NCBI GenBank assembly: GCA_903927025.1 | Contig: CAIYLG010000043.1 | Span: 56,387 to 120,386 of the forward strand | Direction of reading: 5' to 3' | Source of the DNA: an uncultured Armatimonadota bacterium | GTDB taxonomy: Bacteria > Armatimonadota > Fimbriimonadia > Fimbriimonadales > Fimbriimonadaceae | Length of the DNA: 64,000 nucleotides | Shown: positions 54,764 to 63,887 of the stretch, piece after piece | Position numbering within the stretch: position 1 is the stretch's first letter | Layout: each line of letters starts with the position of its first letter | Program-made: the position numbers and the translations under genes | The notes under the pieces: model-generated | Told to the model about the DNA's origin: nothing | The model's database searches: none | The model's input: the letters and a program-made list of their open reading frames with translations, nothing else

Positions 54764-56908
54764 ATGGCGATGAGCGCAATGAAGCCGAACTCTAAGATTC
54801 ATGCTGGGAGCCTATCAACCCCGCTTACTCGTCGTCAGGTGATTGTGGCCGGCGTCTCGGTAGCAGCCTTCGCTGTCACGGGTAGAGAATCCCTTCTGGC
54901 CCTGTGCCAGGCAACTCCTGCGCGCCCAGGCGAGATCACGCTGGTTAGCTGGGTGCAGGTTAAGGATCCTGAATCCAGGGGCGGCAGTGTGCTGACGCTC
55001 GGGAATGGCGACCAGTTCGATGGAATTGTCTTTGGAGAGATTGCTCCCCATAGATGGATGGCTGGAAGCGAGCTGTACCATCGAACTCAGATGAATCAGG
55101 ATAGCTGGCCGACAGAGACCGCCGGTGCAGCCGAATGGATTCAGGTTGCCCTTGTCTACCGGGACAACACGATAACGATGTTTCGCGATGGAAGGGAGTT
55201 GTGGAGCTACAGAGCCGCATCCGCTCCGATCGCGTTTGGAAAGGGCGAGTACGCAATGTTCGGATGGCGACACCAGGGTGCCGGCGGACCGGGAGGCTTC
55301 TTCCATGGTGCGATTCGGGATGCTCGGATCTACGCCTCTGCGCTTACCGGGGCCGACCTTAATGCGCTGAAACCTGGCCAGAAGTCTGCAGTTGAGCCGT
55401 ACGCCTGGTGGGACTTTGCCCGAGGCGCAACCGACCGGATGAGCCGGTTTCATCATTCAGAGTTCGTAGGCGGAGCCCACATTGAGAAGGGAGCGCTTGT
55501 GCTTAATGGCGTGGACGGATACCTGAGCACTGATAAAGCTCCGCAGGCAATCCGTCGAGGGCAGTTCCGCCCCAGCCGCGGGGTGTTCGCCGACCCGATC
55601 CCGTTCTACTGGAAGGGCCAGTACCATGTCTTCTATCTGCAGGGCGGGGTGGGCAAGGTGCCATGGCAGCATATCGTATCCACTAACCTTGTGGATTGGA
55701 AGGAACTGCCCACAGCATTGGTTTCGGACGGCGATCCTCATTCATTTGATGGGATGCACATGTTCACCGGCTCCGTTGCGGAACACGACGGCACTTTTTA
55801 CATCTTCTACACCGGATGGAATCCGAATAATCCACTGGGGCGCGAATCGATACTGCACGCGACCAGCCCGGATCTGATCCATTGGACGAAGGTTCCGGGC
55901 CAGCGCGTCGATCCCGATGGGGTGACCTACTCCAATAAGCAGGATCGAGACTTCAGGGACGCCTTTGTCTTTCGCAACGAAAAGGAGCAGACCTACTGGA
56001 TGGTGCTCTGTGTAAACTCGCTCAAGGGCGGCGGTCCCGGGCTCTACACCTCGAAGGACATGGCTGCATGGGCACCGGAACCCGCTCTGTTGGCTCCCAA
56101 TCAGGAGTGCCCAGACCTATTTCAAATAGGCGACACCTGGTACCTCATTGGCGGTGACAGCTACCGATACAGCAGCGATCCGAGGGGCGAGTTCAAAGCC
56201 GCCGTTCACAACGTGATCGATCGGCCGGGAGTGTACGCAGGCAAGCGGATGTTTGATGGCCGCCGCCATATCTGGGTGGGTTGGATTTGGGACACCTCCG
56301 ATAAGCACGATAGCGAGCAGGCAACCTGGGGCGGCACCATGAGCCTGCCCAGGGAACTCTATCCTGGCCCGGACGGAGTGCTTTTCGTGAGGCCGGCTCA
56401 GGAGGTGGTCAACGTATTCCAGAAGCAGCGTCTCAAGCTAAGCGAGACGAGACCGCACACTCTTCCATCAGGTTGGACGTTCGACGGCAAATCCCTGGAA
56501 GGGAAGTCGAGAGACCTTGGGGAGTCTGGCTTGGCACTTGTCGGCGCGCCGCTGGAAGGAATGTTCGAGATCAATGTGAACATGGCGGCAAACACGGAAT
56601 TCACCATTCTGTTCCGGTTCGACGAGGCAAAGAAGGATGGCTACGCCTACACCCTTCGTCCCCAGCAAAATCAGGTCGTCGTCAGCGGTAGCAACATCCA
56701 TCGAGTGCGGGAGGGAGTTGTGGTGGACACGTCCAAGCCCGTTCATATTAGGGCGTTCTTGATGGGAACCACGATCGAGCTGTTCATCAACGACCAGTAC
56801 GCCTTCACCAGGCGAGCCTACGATCTCAGCGGAGACAAGATAGCCTTCCGAGTCGACTTCGGCCAGGCAACGGTCAGCGACGTATCGGTTAAGACGATGA
56901 AGTCGTAG
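54764..56908 (+). CDS. Tat-exported GH32-like fructan hydrolase with LamG domain
   Basis: 714 residues from ATG 54764, with AAGGGG 5 nt upstream; earlier in-frame codons overlap the divergent gene's start. Twin-arginine-type signal TRRQVIVAGVSVAAFAVTG. Residues ~50-200 form a LamG/concanavalin-like domain (WIQVALVYRDNTITMFRDGRELW, GAIRDARIYASALTGADLNAL). Then a GH32-type five-bladed propeller: VFADPIPFYWKGQYHVFYLQGG (nucleophile Asp), TGWNPNN, QDRDFRDAFVFRN (RD motif) and NQECPDLFQIGD (EC motif with the acid/base Glu). A C-terminal beta-sandwich is present, as in GH32. Likely releases fructose from fructans or sucrose-like chains. It may supply the sugar importer upstream. Confidence 0.88.
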   Translation: MAMSAMKPNSKIHAGSLSTPLTRRQVIVAGVSVAAFAVTGRESLLALCQATPARPGEITLVSWVQVKDPESRGGSVLTLGNGDQFDGIVFGEIAPHRWMAGSELYHRTQMNQDSWPTETAGAAEWIQVALVYRDNTITMFRDGRELWSYRAASAPIAFGKGEYAMFGWRHQGAGGPGGFFHGAIRDARIYASALTGADLNALKPGQKSAVEPYAWWDFARGATDRMSRFHHSEFVGGAHIEKGALVLNGVDGYLSTDKAPQAIRRGQFRPSRGVFADPIPFYWKGQYHVFYLQGGVGKVPWQHIVSTNLVDWKELPTALVSDGDPHSFDGMHMFTGSVAEHDGTFYIFYTGWNPNNPLGRESILHATSPDLIHWTKVPGQRVDPDGVTYSNKQDRDFRDAFVFRNEKEQTYWMVLCVNSLKGGGPGLYTSKDMAAWAPEPALLAPNQECPDLFQIGDTWYLIGGDSYRYSSDPRGEFKAAVHNVIDRPGVYAGKRMFDGRRHIWVGWIWDTSDKHDSEQATWGGTMSLPRELYPGPDGVLFVRPAQEVVNVFQKQRLKLSETRPHTLPSGWTFDGKSLEGKSRDLGESGLALVGAPLEGMFEINVNMAANTEFTILFRFDEAKKDGYAYTLRPQQNQVVVSGSNIHRVREGVVVDTSKPVHIRAFLMGTTIELFINDQYAFTRRAYDLSGDKIAFRVDFGQATVSDVSVKTMKS

Positions 56909-57283
56909 TGGAAATCAGTGAGCCGAAAGGCAACCCATGATTCCAGAATGGCCTGTCTAACAAAGGGCCGGCGCCTCAGTGCGACCGGTGGCCGATCCTT
57001 GTCACTGCGGCGACATGTGTCTCCTGTCGGACTTTGCACTTGAAGTGAGTCAACCCAAGGGGAACAGGTCAGCCCGAATTCGGATCCAGGTCAGTGGTTC
57101 TCGCCATCGCGCTCCTTAGAGCATCACGACACATTTGCACGTCCTGATCGAACCCGGATACGGAATATCTACGATTCGATCCTTCTGCCCTTTTTGGAGG
57201 CCCGCCCGGTGGATTTCAGAGAAGAGTAGAGCAGACTCTGTCGCCGTGCTCCAATTGGTCCCTGCCCGCGCGTTTTTAGATTG
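56909..57283. other. intergenic region with IS-end relics
   Basis: No gene is supported. It contains two short stretches related to IS ends: one at about 57011-57053 (minus orientation, related to the IS start at 63880) and one at 57067-57093 (related to the right end of the IS3 remnant at 49583). See the findings. Confidence 0.4.
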
Positions 57284-57670
57284 CTAGACTTTCCGAACGA
57301 GCCCGCCATTTTTCATGACATTCTTGTAGTCCCACTGGACGACTGGAGATTCCGCTACCCATCTACGCACGTCGGCGGAATCGATTTCGTCTACGCTCTG
57401 GTAGGTCTTTTCGGCCGCCTGAAACGTGCCAGTCGGTTTAAGGCCCAGTTCGCTGAACGATTGCCCGCTCCAGAAAAGGAGTCTGATGCCCGCTTTAAGG
57501 TTGTGATAGCCCACGATCGGATTGCCCTCTAGGAACCAGACCGGCGCGCCGTGCCAAAGTTTTACTTCGGCTTCAGGCAGCGTTGCATGAATTTCGGCAT
57601 AAAGGCGGTCGCAAATCGCGCGGCGCTCGGGCGACTTTGCCTCGTTGTAAGCTCGAATTTCTTTGGTCAT
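57284..57670 (-). CDS. DUF1801-family protein
   Basis: 128 residues from ATG 57670, with AGGAG 7 nt upstream; the longer frame back to 57724 has no signal. MTKEIRAYNEAKSPERRAICDRLYAEIHATLPEAEVKLWHGAPVWFLEGNPIVGY matches the DUF1801 (YdhG-like) pattern, a small fold with unknown ligand. The gene lies just outside the presumed island boundary. Confidence 0.85.
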   Translation of the reverse strand: MTKEIRAYNEAKSPERRAICDRLYAEIHATLPEAEVKLWHGAPVWFLEGNPIVGYHNLKAGIRLLFWSGQSFSELGLKPTGTFQAAEKTYQSVDEIDSADVRRWVAESPVVQWDYKNVMKNGGLVRKV

Positions 57671-57742
57671 TTTGCGACTCCTCGCATTTGGCAAGGTCCG
57701 AACCAGCCCAAGAATAGGAATCAAGCTTTCAGATTCAGATTG

Positions 57743-57758
57743 ATGGTGGGCGGTACAG
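57743..57758 (-). repeat. second copy of the tRNA 3' end (16 bp)
   Basis: ATGGTGGGCGGTACAG is identical to 57870-57885, and on the minus strand reads CTGTACCGCCCACCAT, the last part of the T stem, acceptor strand and CCA. It lies 127 bp outside the longer copy, beyond the terminator. A likely scar of an earlier integration or excision. Confidence 0.6.
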
Positions 57759-57809
57759 TCCCGATTCCGCTGCGCTTCATTTCCCTTCGGCGGGATCTAA
57801 GGAGATGCC

Positions 57810-57834
57810 CTAAACTTCGCTAACGCTAGTTTAG
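57810..57834 (-). terminator. terminator-like hairpin downstream of the tRNA fragment
   Basis: CTAAACT (57810-57816) pairs with AGTTTAG (57828-57834). On the minus strand it is ~40 nt after the tRNA 3' end and was probably the terminator of the original tRNA gene. Confidence 0.5.
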
Positions 57835-57870
57835 CTGGAAGCTCGGCTGCGGCCATTGCTGGGAGAAAAA

Positions 57871-57914
57871 TGGTGGGCGGTACAGGACTTGAACCTGTGA
57901 CCCCTACAGTGTCA
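57871..57914 (-). tRNA. tRNA 3' fragment (tRNA-Val GAC by inference), att-site candidate
   Basis: On the minus strand this reads, from the anticodon loop onward: GACAC, TGTAG (3' anticodon stem), GGGTC (variable loop), ACAGG-TTCAAGT-CCTGT (T arm), ACCGCCC, A, CCA. All parts fit the 3' half of a tRNA whose 5' strand would be GGGCGGT. The upstream minus-strand sequence (plus coordinates above 57914) does not pair with the anticodon stem, D arm or acceptor, so the 5' half is missing. The anticodon GAC (Val) is inferred from the loop geometry. This is the usual displaced 3' half left by an element that integrates into a tRNA; the intact tRNA would lie beyond 64000. Confidence 0.75.
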
Positions 57915-58037
57915 TAGAAATTTTGCAGGTGAAAATCGCAAGATTTGAGTCTCTGGACGTGTCAGGACGTCCCTGATTGTCCCTGGTCGTTGAGAGACCT
58001 TTGAGTGACCGGCGGGTTCGTATCACAGCGCCATGCA

Positions 58038-58754
58038 TTACGGCGAAATTGACGCATCTAAGAGGCTTCTCGTAGACTCCCTCGTGGCGTCCGGCGTGTT
58101 GGCAGGTTCTGGGCGTTTCGGTCCGTTCGTTAGCTTGTCGATTGGTCCGGCATCTGAACTGTATGACAGGATTCTACGTCTCTTGTCGGCCGGAAAGAAG
58201 GTCAATGAAACTTCCATCCAATCCACGGAAGTGACTTCGTGGCGACACAACTTTCCTCGGTAAAGACGCCCCTTGATGTGGTCACAACTCTGTGGGTCTT
58301 GGCCGCAGATTGTGCACTTGCACTGGCCGACGACTCCAGGACTCATGAACATTTGGGGTGGGAATAGAATCCGCTCGAGACATAGGAGCATCCGCAACCG
58401 TCGGTCTGCGCGGGTTATCTCCTTTCGACCGAGAAGGAACTCACAGCACCCTTGCGCCGTGATTAGATGATCCCATGCTCGTTCATAATCGCCGCTCCGA
58501 ATGGCAGTCCACATTTTGAGTTCAGCTCGAACGCCCTTAACAGAAGTAATCAGGCAGAAAACAGAGTCGGCAATATGATCAGGCTGGTCAGAGTCCCTAA
58601 TCGCGTTCTCAAGTACCGCATCCATATGGGCAATGAGTGTCTCGATATTCGCAAGCGCTCTTGCCTGAAGCGTTTCATCTGCGCTCACAAAGCAGAAATG
58701 TTCGGCGTCATCCTTCACTTCCTGCCAGACCTGTATTAGTTCATTTAAGCTCAT
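58038..58754 (-). CDS. Cys/His zinc-motif protein, defence-cassette partner
   Basis: 238 residues from ATG 58754, which overlaps the previous gene's end by 14 nt; the frame extends back to 58841 without a better start. The N-terminal ~130 residues are helical (MSLNELIQVWQEVKDDAEHF; RALANIETLIAHMDAVLENAI). A Cys/His cluster CKCTICGQDPQSCDHIKGRLYRGKLC looks like a small zinc-binding module. EVTSVDWMEVSLTFFPADKRRRIL follows, a pattern I have seen in association with bacterial defence genes but cannot name. The basic C-terminal tail is disordered. Last gene of the cassette with the STAND NTPase. Confidence 0.6.
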   Translation of the reverse strand: MSLNELIQVWQEVKDDAEHFCFVSADETLQARALANIETLIAHMDAVLENAIRDSDQPDHIADSVFCLITSVKGVRAELKMWTAIRSGDYERAWDHLITAQGCCEFLLGRKEITRADRRLRMLLCLERILFPPQMFMSPGVVGQCKCTICGQDPQSCDHIKGRLYRGKLCRHEVTSVDWMEVSLTFFPADKRRRILSYSSDAGPIDKLTNGPKRPEPANTPDATRESTRSLLDASISP

Positions 58755-59355
58755 GGAGTTGCGCAACCTCGTGCAAGATCTCCGTAACTTCGGCAAGACC
58801 AGTGGCGTTGCCTTCAAATTCAACAACCGTTGCTCTGCCATTTGGGTGGGGTACGTAGATTCGTAACTTCGTCTCCCTTTGAAAAACGGAAACCTTCTTC
58901 ATTCCATCGTAAATATAGTTGCTGAGCACGTTGAGGACTATGCTCAAGATGTTTGGATTCGCAAGGATGAGTTGAGCGCTGATCAACAGCTCAGGCAGAC
59001 TGACGCCGCCAGATTGCTGGATGAGTTGCCCACTTGAGGCATTCGGCAGAGCAACGACAATCTGGTAATCGACTCGGAGCAGCTTCGCCAAATCGAGTGC
59101 ATCGTCGGACTGAATTAGTCGGACGTTGTCCTGCTCTCCCGCAGGGTATGGGAGGAAGGCAATTTCAACGTCATTCAGCCCGCCGAAGGCATCCAGAAAT
59201 TCGACGTCTTCCTTCGTGATGCTCGACTTGATATTGGCGACTACTTCTTCGTCAGCGATGTATTCATCGATTGTCTCCCGGAACGTGTCTATCCGTGGAT
59301 CTTTCATGCTCTCGCTCACAGAGTGCAGTACGTCAACAGCGACCAATCGTTGCAA
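58741..59355 (-). CDS. small protein with hydrophobic helix and EACC1-like C-terminus
   Basis: 204 residues from TTG 59355; the first ATG is 59307 (MKDPRIDTFRETI), and the start is uncertain. The first half is acidic helix/strand (ITKEDVEFLDAFGGLNDVEIAFLP; DALDLAKLLRVDYQIVVALP). Then a hydrophobic stretch LPELLISAQLILANPNILSIVLNVLSNYIYD, followed by KLRIYVPHPNGRATVVEFEGNATGLAEVTEILHEV. The strand-dGr-vel-strand-helix end resembles the EACC1 effector-associated component of NTP-dependent conflict systems; this is my pattern reading, not a confirmed assignment. It starts 26 nt after the STAND gene's stop. Confidence 0.5.
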   Translation of the reverse strand: MQRLVAVDVLHSVSESMKDPRIDTFRETIDEYIADEEVVANIKSSITKEDVEFLDAFGGLNDVEIAFLPYPAGEQDNVRLIQSDDALDLAKLLRVDYQIVVALPNASSGQLIQQSGGVSLPELLISAQLILANPNILSIVLNVLSNYIYDGMKKVSVFQRETKLRIYVPHPNGRATVVEFEGNATGLAEVTEILHEVAQLHELK

Positions 59356-59381
59356 GTCACTTAAGTTTTCCGCCGACTCTG

Positions 59382-62300
59382 CTAACCAAGTGTTGCCACG
59401 TCATCGAAGAGTTGCATAGCCAGCCGGTTGTTCCCGATGTTAAGAATCGTAGTTAGGCTCAGAAACGAATCAAAAGCAGCGGGGCTCTTTCTTCTCACCG
59501 CAGAAACGTGAGGGCGGGCCGCAACTAAGAAATTCGCCAACGCATCGCTTACTTCGCTTCCATGCCCTTGGGGAAGCTGTCCCTTCAGTTCCTCGTCAAA
59601 CCAAATGCACGCGGGCGCTATGATGTCGACACAAGCTGGTAGCCGAAGAAAGGCCAAAACATCCCTAAAGCTTCGATCAGACTTACACCTCGCCCTGCAC
59701 CAAGACTCGTAGATGGGCATGTGACCGTTCACGAATGAGCGATGACCATCCCTCCAGCTAAATTGGCGCGAAATACTGTCGTTGCCAACTAGCCAATCCT
59801 CCCAGTCATGCCGCCCGAGCGACTGTCTCCAATCATCTCGTTTCGGGTTCCTTGTTCCCAGGTAGAGCTCTACGAGAACAAGCCAGTTTTCGACAAGGTC
59901 CGGTTCTGGTCGGTCAGCGTCGAGTAGGCGTCTGAAAACTCCATTGACGAATTGTTCGGCGTGATGCTCCGCGTACGGCGTGATGCCGACAATCTGCCTT
60001 CCCCAGTCCGCCATCAAACCGGGTTCGGGAAAGGCGACAGCAAACTGTCCAAAATAGCCAAATAGTTCCCCCTCCGCGTTGTACCAATGGACTGAACTCC
60101 GATCTTGTGTCGCAGCTCCGTTGTTCCGAATTTCGGCCATAAGCTCTTCAAATAGCTCGCGCCAGCGCGTAAGGATTTCACTACGTGCCTCATTATCACT
60201 CGGCGGTCGCTGCCAAGGCAAATTAACGGCGAAGTAGAAAAGGCGATGTGTGTCGAGCAGTGGCCTTGCACGATCCCGATGCTGATTTACATTCCGACGT
60301 TGTTGCGGGTTAGGGAGAACGGTAATCGGCTTGGGTAACGGAGACAAGGTCATTGCCGACGTACCTTCAACGAAAGCGGCCCTGAGTTGCGGGTAGTCGG
60401 GCCAATCAACCTTCGGAGGTTCGTAGCCCGTATACCGCGAACGGCGTTCCAGCTCTTGTACATGCATGGTCTCGACTGCGCGCTGGCGAATCAGAGCTAC
60501 TGATTGATAATATAGGTCTGAATGCGACTCGCGAATTTCAAAGAGAGATCTTCCTAAGTGCCCCGTAGTCTTGTAATGGCCTTCCTCAATCAAATTGGCC
60601 ATACCCGCTCTGGTTTGCCGATCCGCCGGAGACGTGCTCCACAGTAAAGGATAGGCCTGCGCTGCAAAGTGACACCACTGGTTGTCTAGCGAAGATTGGT
60701 CGCTGTCAAAATTAGTACGTGGCGGAGGGTTGTTACAGATGCGTACAAGAGTAGAACGACACCACTCATCAATCTCGCTACTAGCCTGAATAAGGTGGAC
60801 AAACTTTATCAGGAGCACAGCAGCGACTCCAGCTAATGCGTCCTCTTCCGTGACGATACTGTCACCAGTAAACCCGTCAAGATCAAACTTCCTACACTGT
60901 TGATACATTTCGTGTATCAGGTCGTCAGTCACTGGCTCTTGACCGTTTAAGATCTGCCTGCAACGCATCGTCAGGACTAACGGAGCAATGGATCGCTCGG
61001 AGCGCTCCTGGCTTACTTGCGATGCCGCCTGCACGTCCTCCGGTGTATTGCACGTAATCAGAACGCCTTCTTCGTGTTGTTCGAAAGTGTAGTTCTCAGC
61101 GGTGTACGTGGCGATCAGACTGTTCAGTGCAGTCCGATGTTGGTCGTCCGGAGCGATAGCAGCCAAGTATGCCCAATTGGCACACGCAACCTCAGCTTCC
61201 TCCCGACCTTCAGGAAGATTTATGGCGAAGATGGCATATTCTTTCAGGAACCGTTTCCTGTGTGGCATATCGTGCCATTGACGAGCCTTGGAGATCTCCT
61301 TGTCGCTCTTGCCAGTCCAAGCGATCATTTGATGTCCCTCGTTCTTTATTACTACCTGGACATCCATGAACTGAACGAACTCGCTAAAGTGCATGAAACG
61401 AAGTGTGCTTTGGAATAGCCTTGGTTGCTTCTTTCCAATGGAGACAAGCAGACCCAAGATCGATAAATCTCGCAAGTTCTCTACGATTTTCTGGATGACG
61501 GAATCATCTTCGGTGTTCTCGATGACGGCGTAAAGATGTTTTTCTAGCGCCATAAGCGCACATACTACGAGATGCGGACACCCCACTCCGTCGCGATACC
61601 ATCCGTATGATCCGACATCACCTTTGAGGGCCCTTTCTTCATCGCCAATCAAGATGAAGAACCCTTCGTCCGAAGAACCAGATTCAGTCAAGCGCTCTTC
61701 TACGCGATCTGACGTAAAACCAACAAGAGTGAAGATAATATCTCTGGCCCAGTCAGCATCTAGATCAAAAATAAATGAGAACAGGCCGTTATCGTACAGA
61801 GATGGATAGAGGAGACGAGCATTCGCGACAGCCAATTCACGGTCGGGCTCCGATAGTGCGTAACTCGGACGTTCCAGATAAGGCTCTCTGATCATGGCAG
61901 CAAGCACAACTTTACGCGCAAGAGCCTGATCGCGCGAATACATTTCCCGCAACCCTCCACCCATCAATATGTATTCTCGGAAGCGGACGCTGGGTCGGGC
62001 AATAGGGCCAACGGGGAACGGACCCAATACACGAGAGACTTCGGGAAGCATATTCGAACCAGAGTTAACGTATCGGATACCGTTTCTCACCGTTGCGCCC
62101 GGGTAAGGATCGCTTCCTTGCAGCCCAATAGCTTGCAAGATCAGCTGTTCTGCTTCGTTTGGAACCTCCGAAATGGCCAAGAATAAGCATCGGAATATGC
62201 GAAAGTCATGCTGCTTTTGCTCACGCAGATGCAGCCGTTCAGCATCCAAATAGTCTTTTGCGATCGCTACCGCCAGCTTCGCGATTGCTTTGTTAACCGA

Positions 62301-63887
62301 TACGCCTGATGGAATACTTTGAAGCCACGGCTGAATAAGCGGCACGGCGAGAAAGGGGGCTAACAATCGGCATTCGTCGGGATTCTCGGCAATGAAGCGA
62401 ATAACTGGTCCCCATAAATACCAGTAAGGCATACGCAATTCTGCGCGATATGCTACTAGCGTCGATGCGTCTTTTCCGGCAAAGGAACGTGCAAGTAAAT
62501 CGTCCGGAGCAGACGCAGAGAATAAAAAGCGTGTAAGGAATCTTCCTAGAAGTACACCTTTGTCAGCAAACAGGATTGGGCGCAGGTCAGTTAGGTATTG
62601 ATAAGAACCACCCGCAAGAGCCAGGCCATCGAACATTGCATCGCGAAGAAGCCACTGGACTGTGCCTTTTCCGTCAAACTGGTCGAATGTGTACTTCCAC
62701 GCTATGGCTCCGTCTGTCTCCAAGAGAATCGCGCTCCACAGTCGCATTGCACGCAACCACAGCGGATTCTTGCCACGTTCTAAAAAGAAATCTAGCAAGT
62801 CACTCTTGGCCGCATCTATGGACCTCAACCGAGCCCAATCACCATAGAGATCGTGCTGAAATGTGATGCCCTGATCGTCTCCCGCGACGAGTCCTACGCT
62901 GCGAAGATGATCCAAACCTGCTTTGTCCGAGATCGCACGAGGATCCACATGAGGGCTGAGTAAATCAGCCTGTAGGTCGGCAACTTCCCGCATTGCCGTA
63001 GATCGAGCAATGCCGTTAGTGCCTTCGGCGACATACTTTTCCCAAAACCAATCAATAAACTGCTTCTGGCTCGTAACGCCTTCACCGGATAGCTCACCAA
63101 GTTGATCAAGTCTTCCAACTAGAAGGTCAAGATTCTTAGCTCGCAGCAATAGATATCTAAGTTCCGGTCGAAATGCCAGGTTGTTGAGCACCGGGAAGGT
63201 CTCAACAACTAGTTGAAAGATCGCTTCCTGGTCGGGCTCGAAGATTTGTCGGGCAACATCCTTCTGCGGTAGAGCCGATGAGAGACGCGAAAGTGCTCGC
63301 TCGGCCTCTGCGGTCTGGCAGCCTAAGACGAATTTCAATCGCGGTCGAAGTCCTACTGTGGCCGTCAAAAGCTGTGCGACATCTGCGATTTGTTCTCCCT
63401 TGAGTAAGCGGTCCACTTGGTCGATAATCAACGTGACCGTTTTGTACATGCCCTCAGAAAGGCAGTCAACTAGAGAGTGTTGCAAACCCAAGTGGCTCTC
63501 AAGGTGAGTGGGACTGACCGAACTCAGGTCCGCGCGAAAGTAAAGCCTAAGGTCACCGTCTGGTGTGTTTTCGCTGAAATGTTTGAGGACGACTGATTTG
63601 CCAGTTCCCGAAGCACCTAGAAATAGAACGACGGGAGCCGCTGCGAGTCCGTCTTCCAAGAGCTTTTCTCCATCGGCGGTTGGTAGCCTAAAGTCATCGC
63701 CGATTACAGATCGAACGGAAGATAGGTGGCGCTCTCGGCTGAACTTTTGGAGTTTTAGGAGGTCCTGTTCGACCCGCGGATGCGCGCGAAATCGAAAGTA
63801 AGGCGCAAGTTTGGATACCAAATCTGAAAGCGTGAAACTGCCCGCGCTTCCGCGAGCGTCTGACGTGTCCCCCGTAGTTTGACCCAC
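59382..63887 (-). CDS. large STAND-like P-loop NTPase (candidate defence sensor)
   Basis: Up to 1501 residues. Walker A GASGTGKS at 91-98 within VVLFLGASGTGKSVVLKHF; Walker B VTLIIDQVDR at 151-160. The QTAEAERALSRLSSALPQK region could be the sensor helix and ITFQHDLYGDWARL near 350 is a STAND-type winged-helix segment. The remaining ~1100 residues are helical with no enzyme motif, like the long sensor arms of Avs/NACHT-type proteins. There is no visible N-terminal effector: only ~85 residues precede the P-loop. The GTG 63887 lies inside the left end of the IS at 63880, and the frame stays open up to the IS stop at 63912, so the true N-terminus may have been cut off. Next genes on the same strand: the 204-aa and zinc-motif proteins. 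Confidence 0.75.
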   Translation of the reverse strand: MGQTTGDTSDARGSAGSFTLSDLVSKLAPYFRFRAHPRVEQDLLKLQKFSRERHLSSVRSVIGDDFRLPTADGEKLLEDGLAAAPVVLFLGASGTGKSVVLKHFSENTPDGDLRLYFRADLSSVSPTHLESHLGLQHSLVDCLSEGMYKTVTLIIDQVDRLLKGEQIADVAQLLTATVGLRPRLKFVLGCQTAEAERALSRLSSALPQKDVARQIFEPDQEAIFQLVVETFPVLNNLAFRPELRYLLLRAKNLDLLVGRLDQLGELSGEGVTSQKQFIDWFWEKYVAEGTNGIARSTAMREVADLQADLLSPHVDPRAISDKAGLDHLRSVGLVAGDDQGITFQHDLYGDWARLRSIDAAKSDLLDFFLERGKNPLWLRAMRLWSAILLETDGAIAWKYTFDQFDGKGTVQWLLRDAMFDGLALAGGSYQYLTDLRPILFADKGVLLGRFLTRFLFSASAPDDLLARSFAGKDASTLVAYRAELRMPYWYLWGPVIRFIAENPDECRLLAPFLAVPLIQPWLQSIPSGVSVNKAIAKLAVAIAKDYLDAERLHLREQKQHDFRIFRCLFLAISEVPNEAEQLILQAIGLQGSDPYPGATVRNGIRYVNSGSNMLPEVSRVLGPFPVGPIARPSVRFREYILMGGGLREMYSRDQALARKVVLAAMIREPYLERPSYALSEPDRELAVANARLLYPSLYDNGLFSFIFDLDADWARDIIFTLVGFTSDRVEERLTESGSSDEGFFILIGDEERALKGDVGSYGWYRDGVGCPHLVVCALMALEKHLYAVIENTEDDSVIQKIVENLRDLSILGLLVSIGKKQPRLFQSTLRFMHFSEFVQFMDVQVVIKNEGHQMIAWTGKSDKEISKARQWHDMPHRKRFLKEYAIFAINLPEGREEAEVACANWAYLAAIAPDDQHRTALNSLIATYTAENYTFEQHEEGVLITCNTPEDVQAASQVSQERSERSIAPLVLTMRCRQILNGQEPVTDDLIHEMYQQCRKFDLDGFTGDSIVTEEDALAGVAAVLLIKFVHLIQASSEIDEWCRSTLVRICNNPPPRTNFDSDQSSLDNQWCHFAAQAYPLLWSTSPADRQTRAGMANLIEEGHYKTTGHLGRSLFEIRESHSDLYYQSVALIRQRAVETMHVQELERRSRYTGYEPPKVDWPDYPQLRAAFVEGTSAMTLSPLPKPITVLPNPQQRRNVNQHRDRARPLLDTHRLFYFAVNLPWQRPPSDNEARSEILTRWRELFEELMAEIRNNGAATQDRSSVHWYNAEGELFGYFGQFAVAFPEPGLMADWGRQIVGITPYAEHHAEQFVNGVFRRLLDADRPEPDLVENWLVLVELYLGTRNPKRDDWRQSLGRHDWEDWLVGNDSISRQFSWRDGHRSFVNGHMPIYESWCRARCKSDRSFRDVLAFLRLPACVDIIAPACIWFDEELKGQLPQGHGSEVSDALANFLVAARPHVSAVRRKSPAAFDSFLSLTTILNIGNNRLAMQLFDDVATLG

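Larger units (their letters stand above)
57671..58037. other. island boundary region with tRNA remnants
   Basis: No coding region. It contains a 16-bp copy of a tRNA 3' end (57743-57758), a terminator-like hairpin (57810-57834), and a 44-nt tRNA 3' half (57871-57914); each is listed separately. Confidence 0.6.

Noticed and set aside
57870..57914. Intact functional tRNA gene
   Set aside because: Only the 3' half is present. The upstream minus-strand sequence does not complete the anticodon stem, D arm or acceptor.
58033..58263. Plus-strand 76-aa frame opposite the zinc-motif gene
   Set aside because: It is the complement of the C-terminal tail of the real minus-strand gene and has no ribosome binding site.
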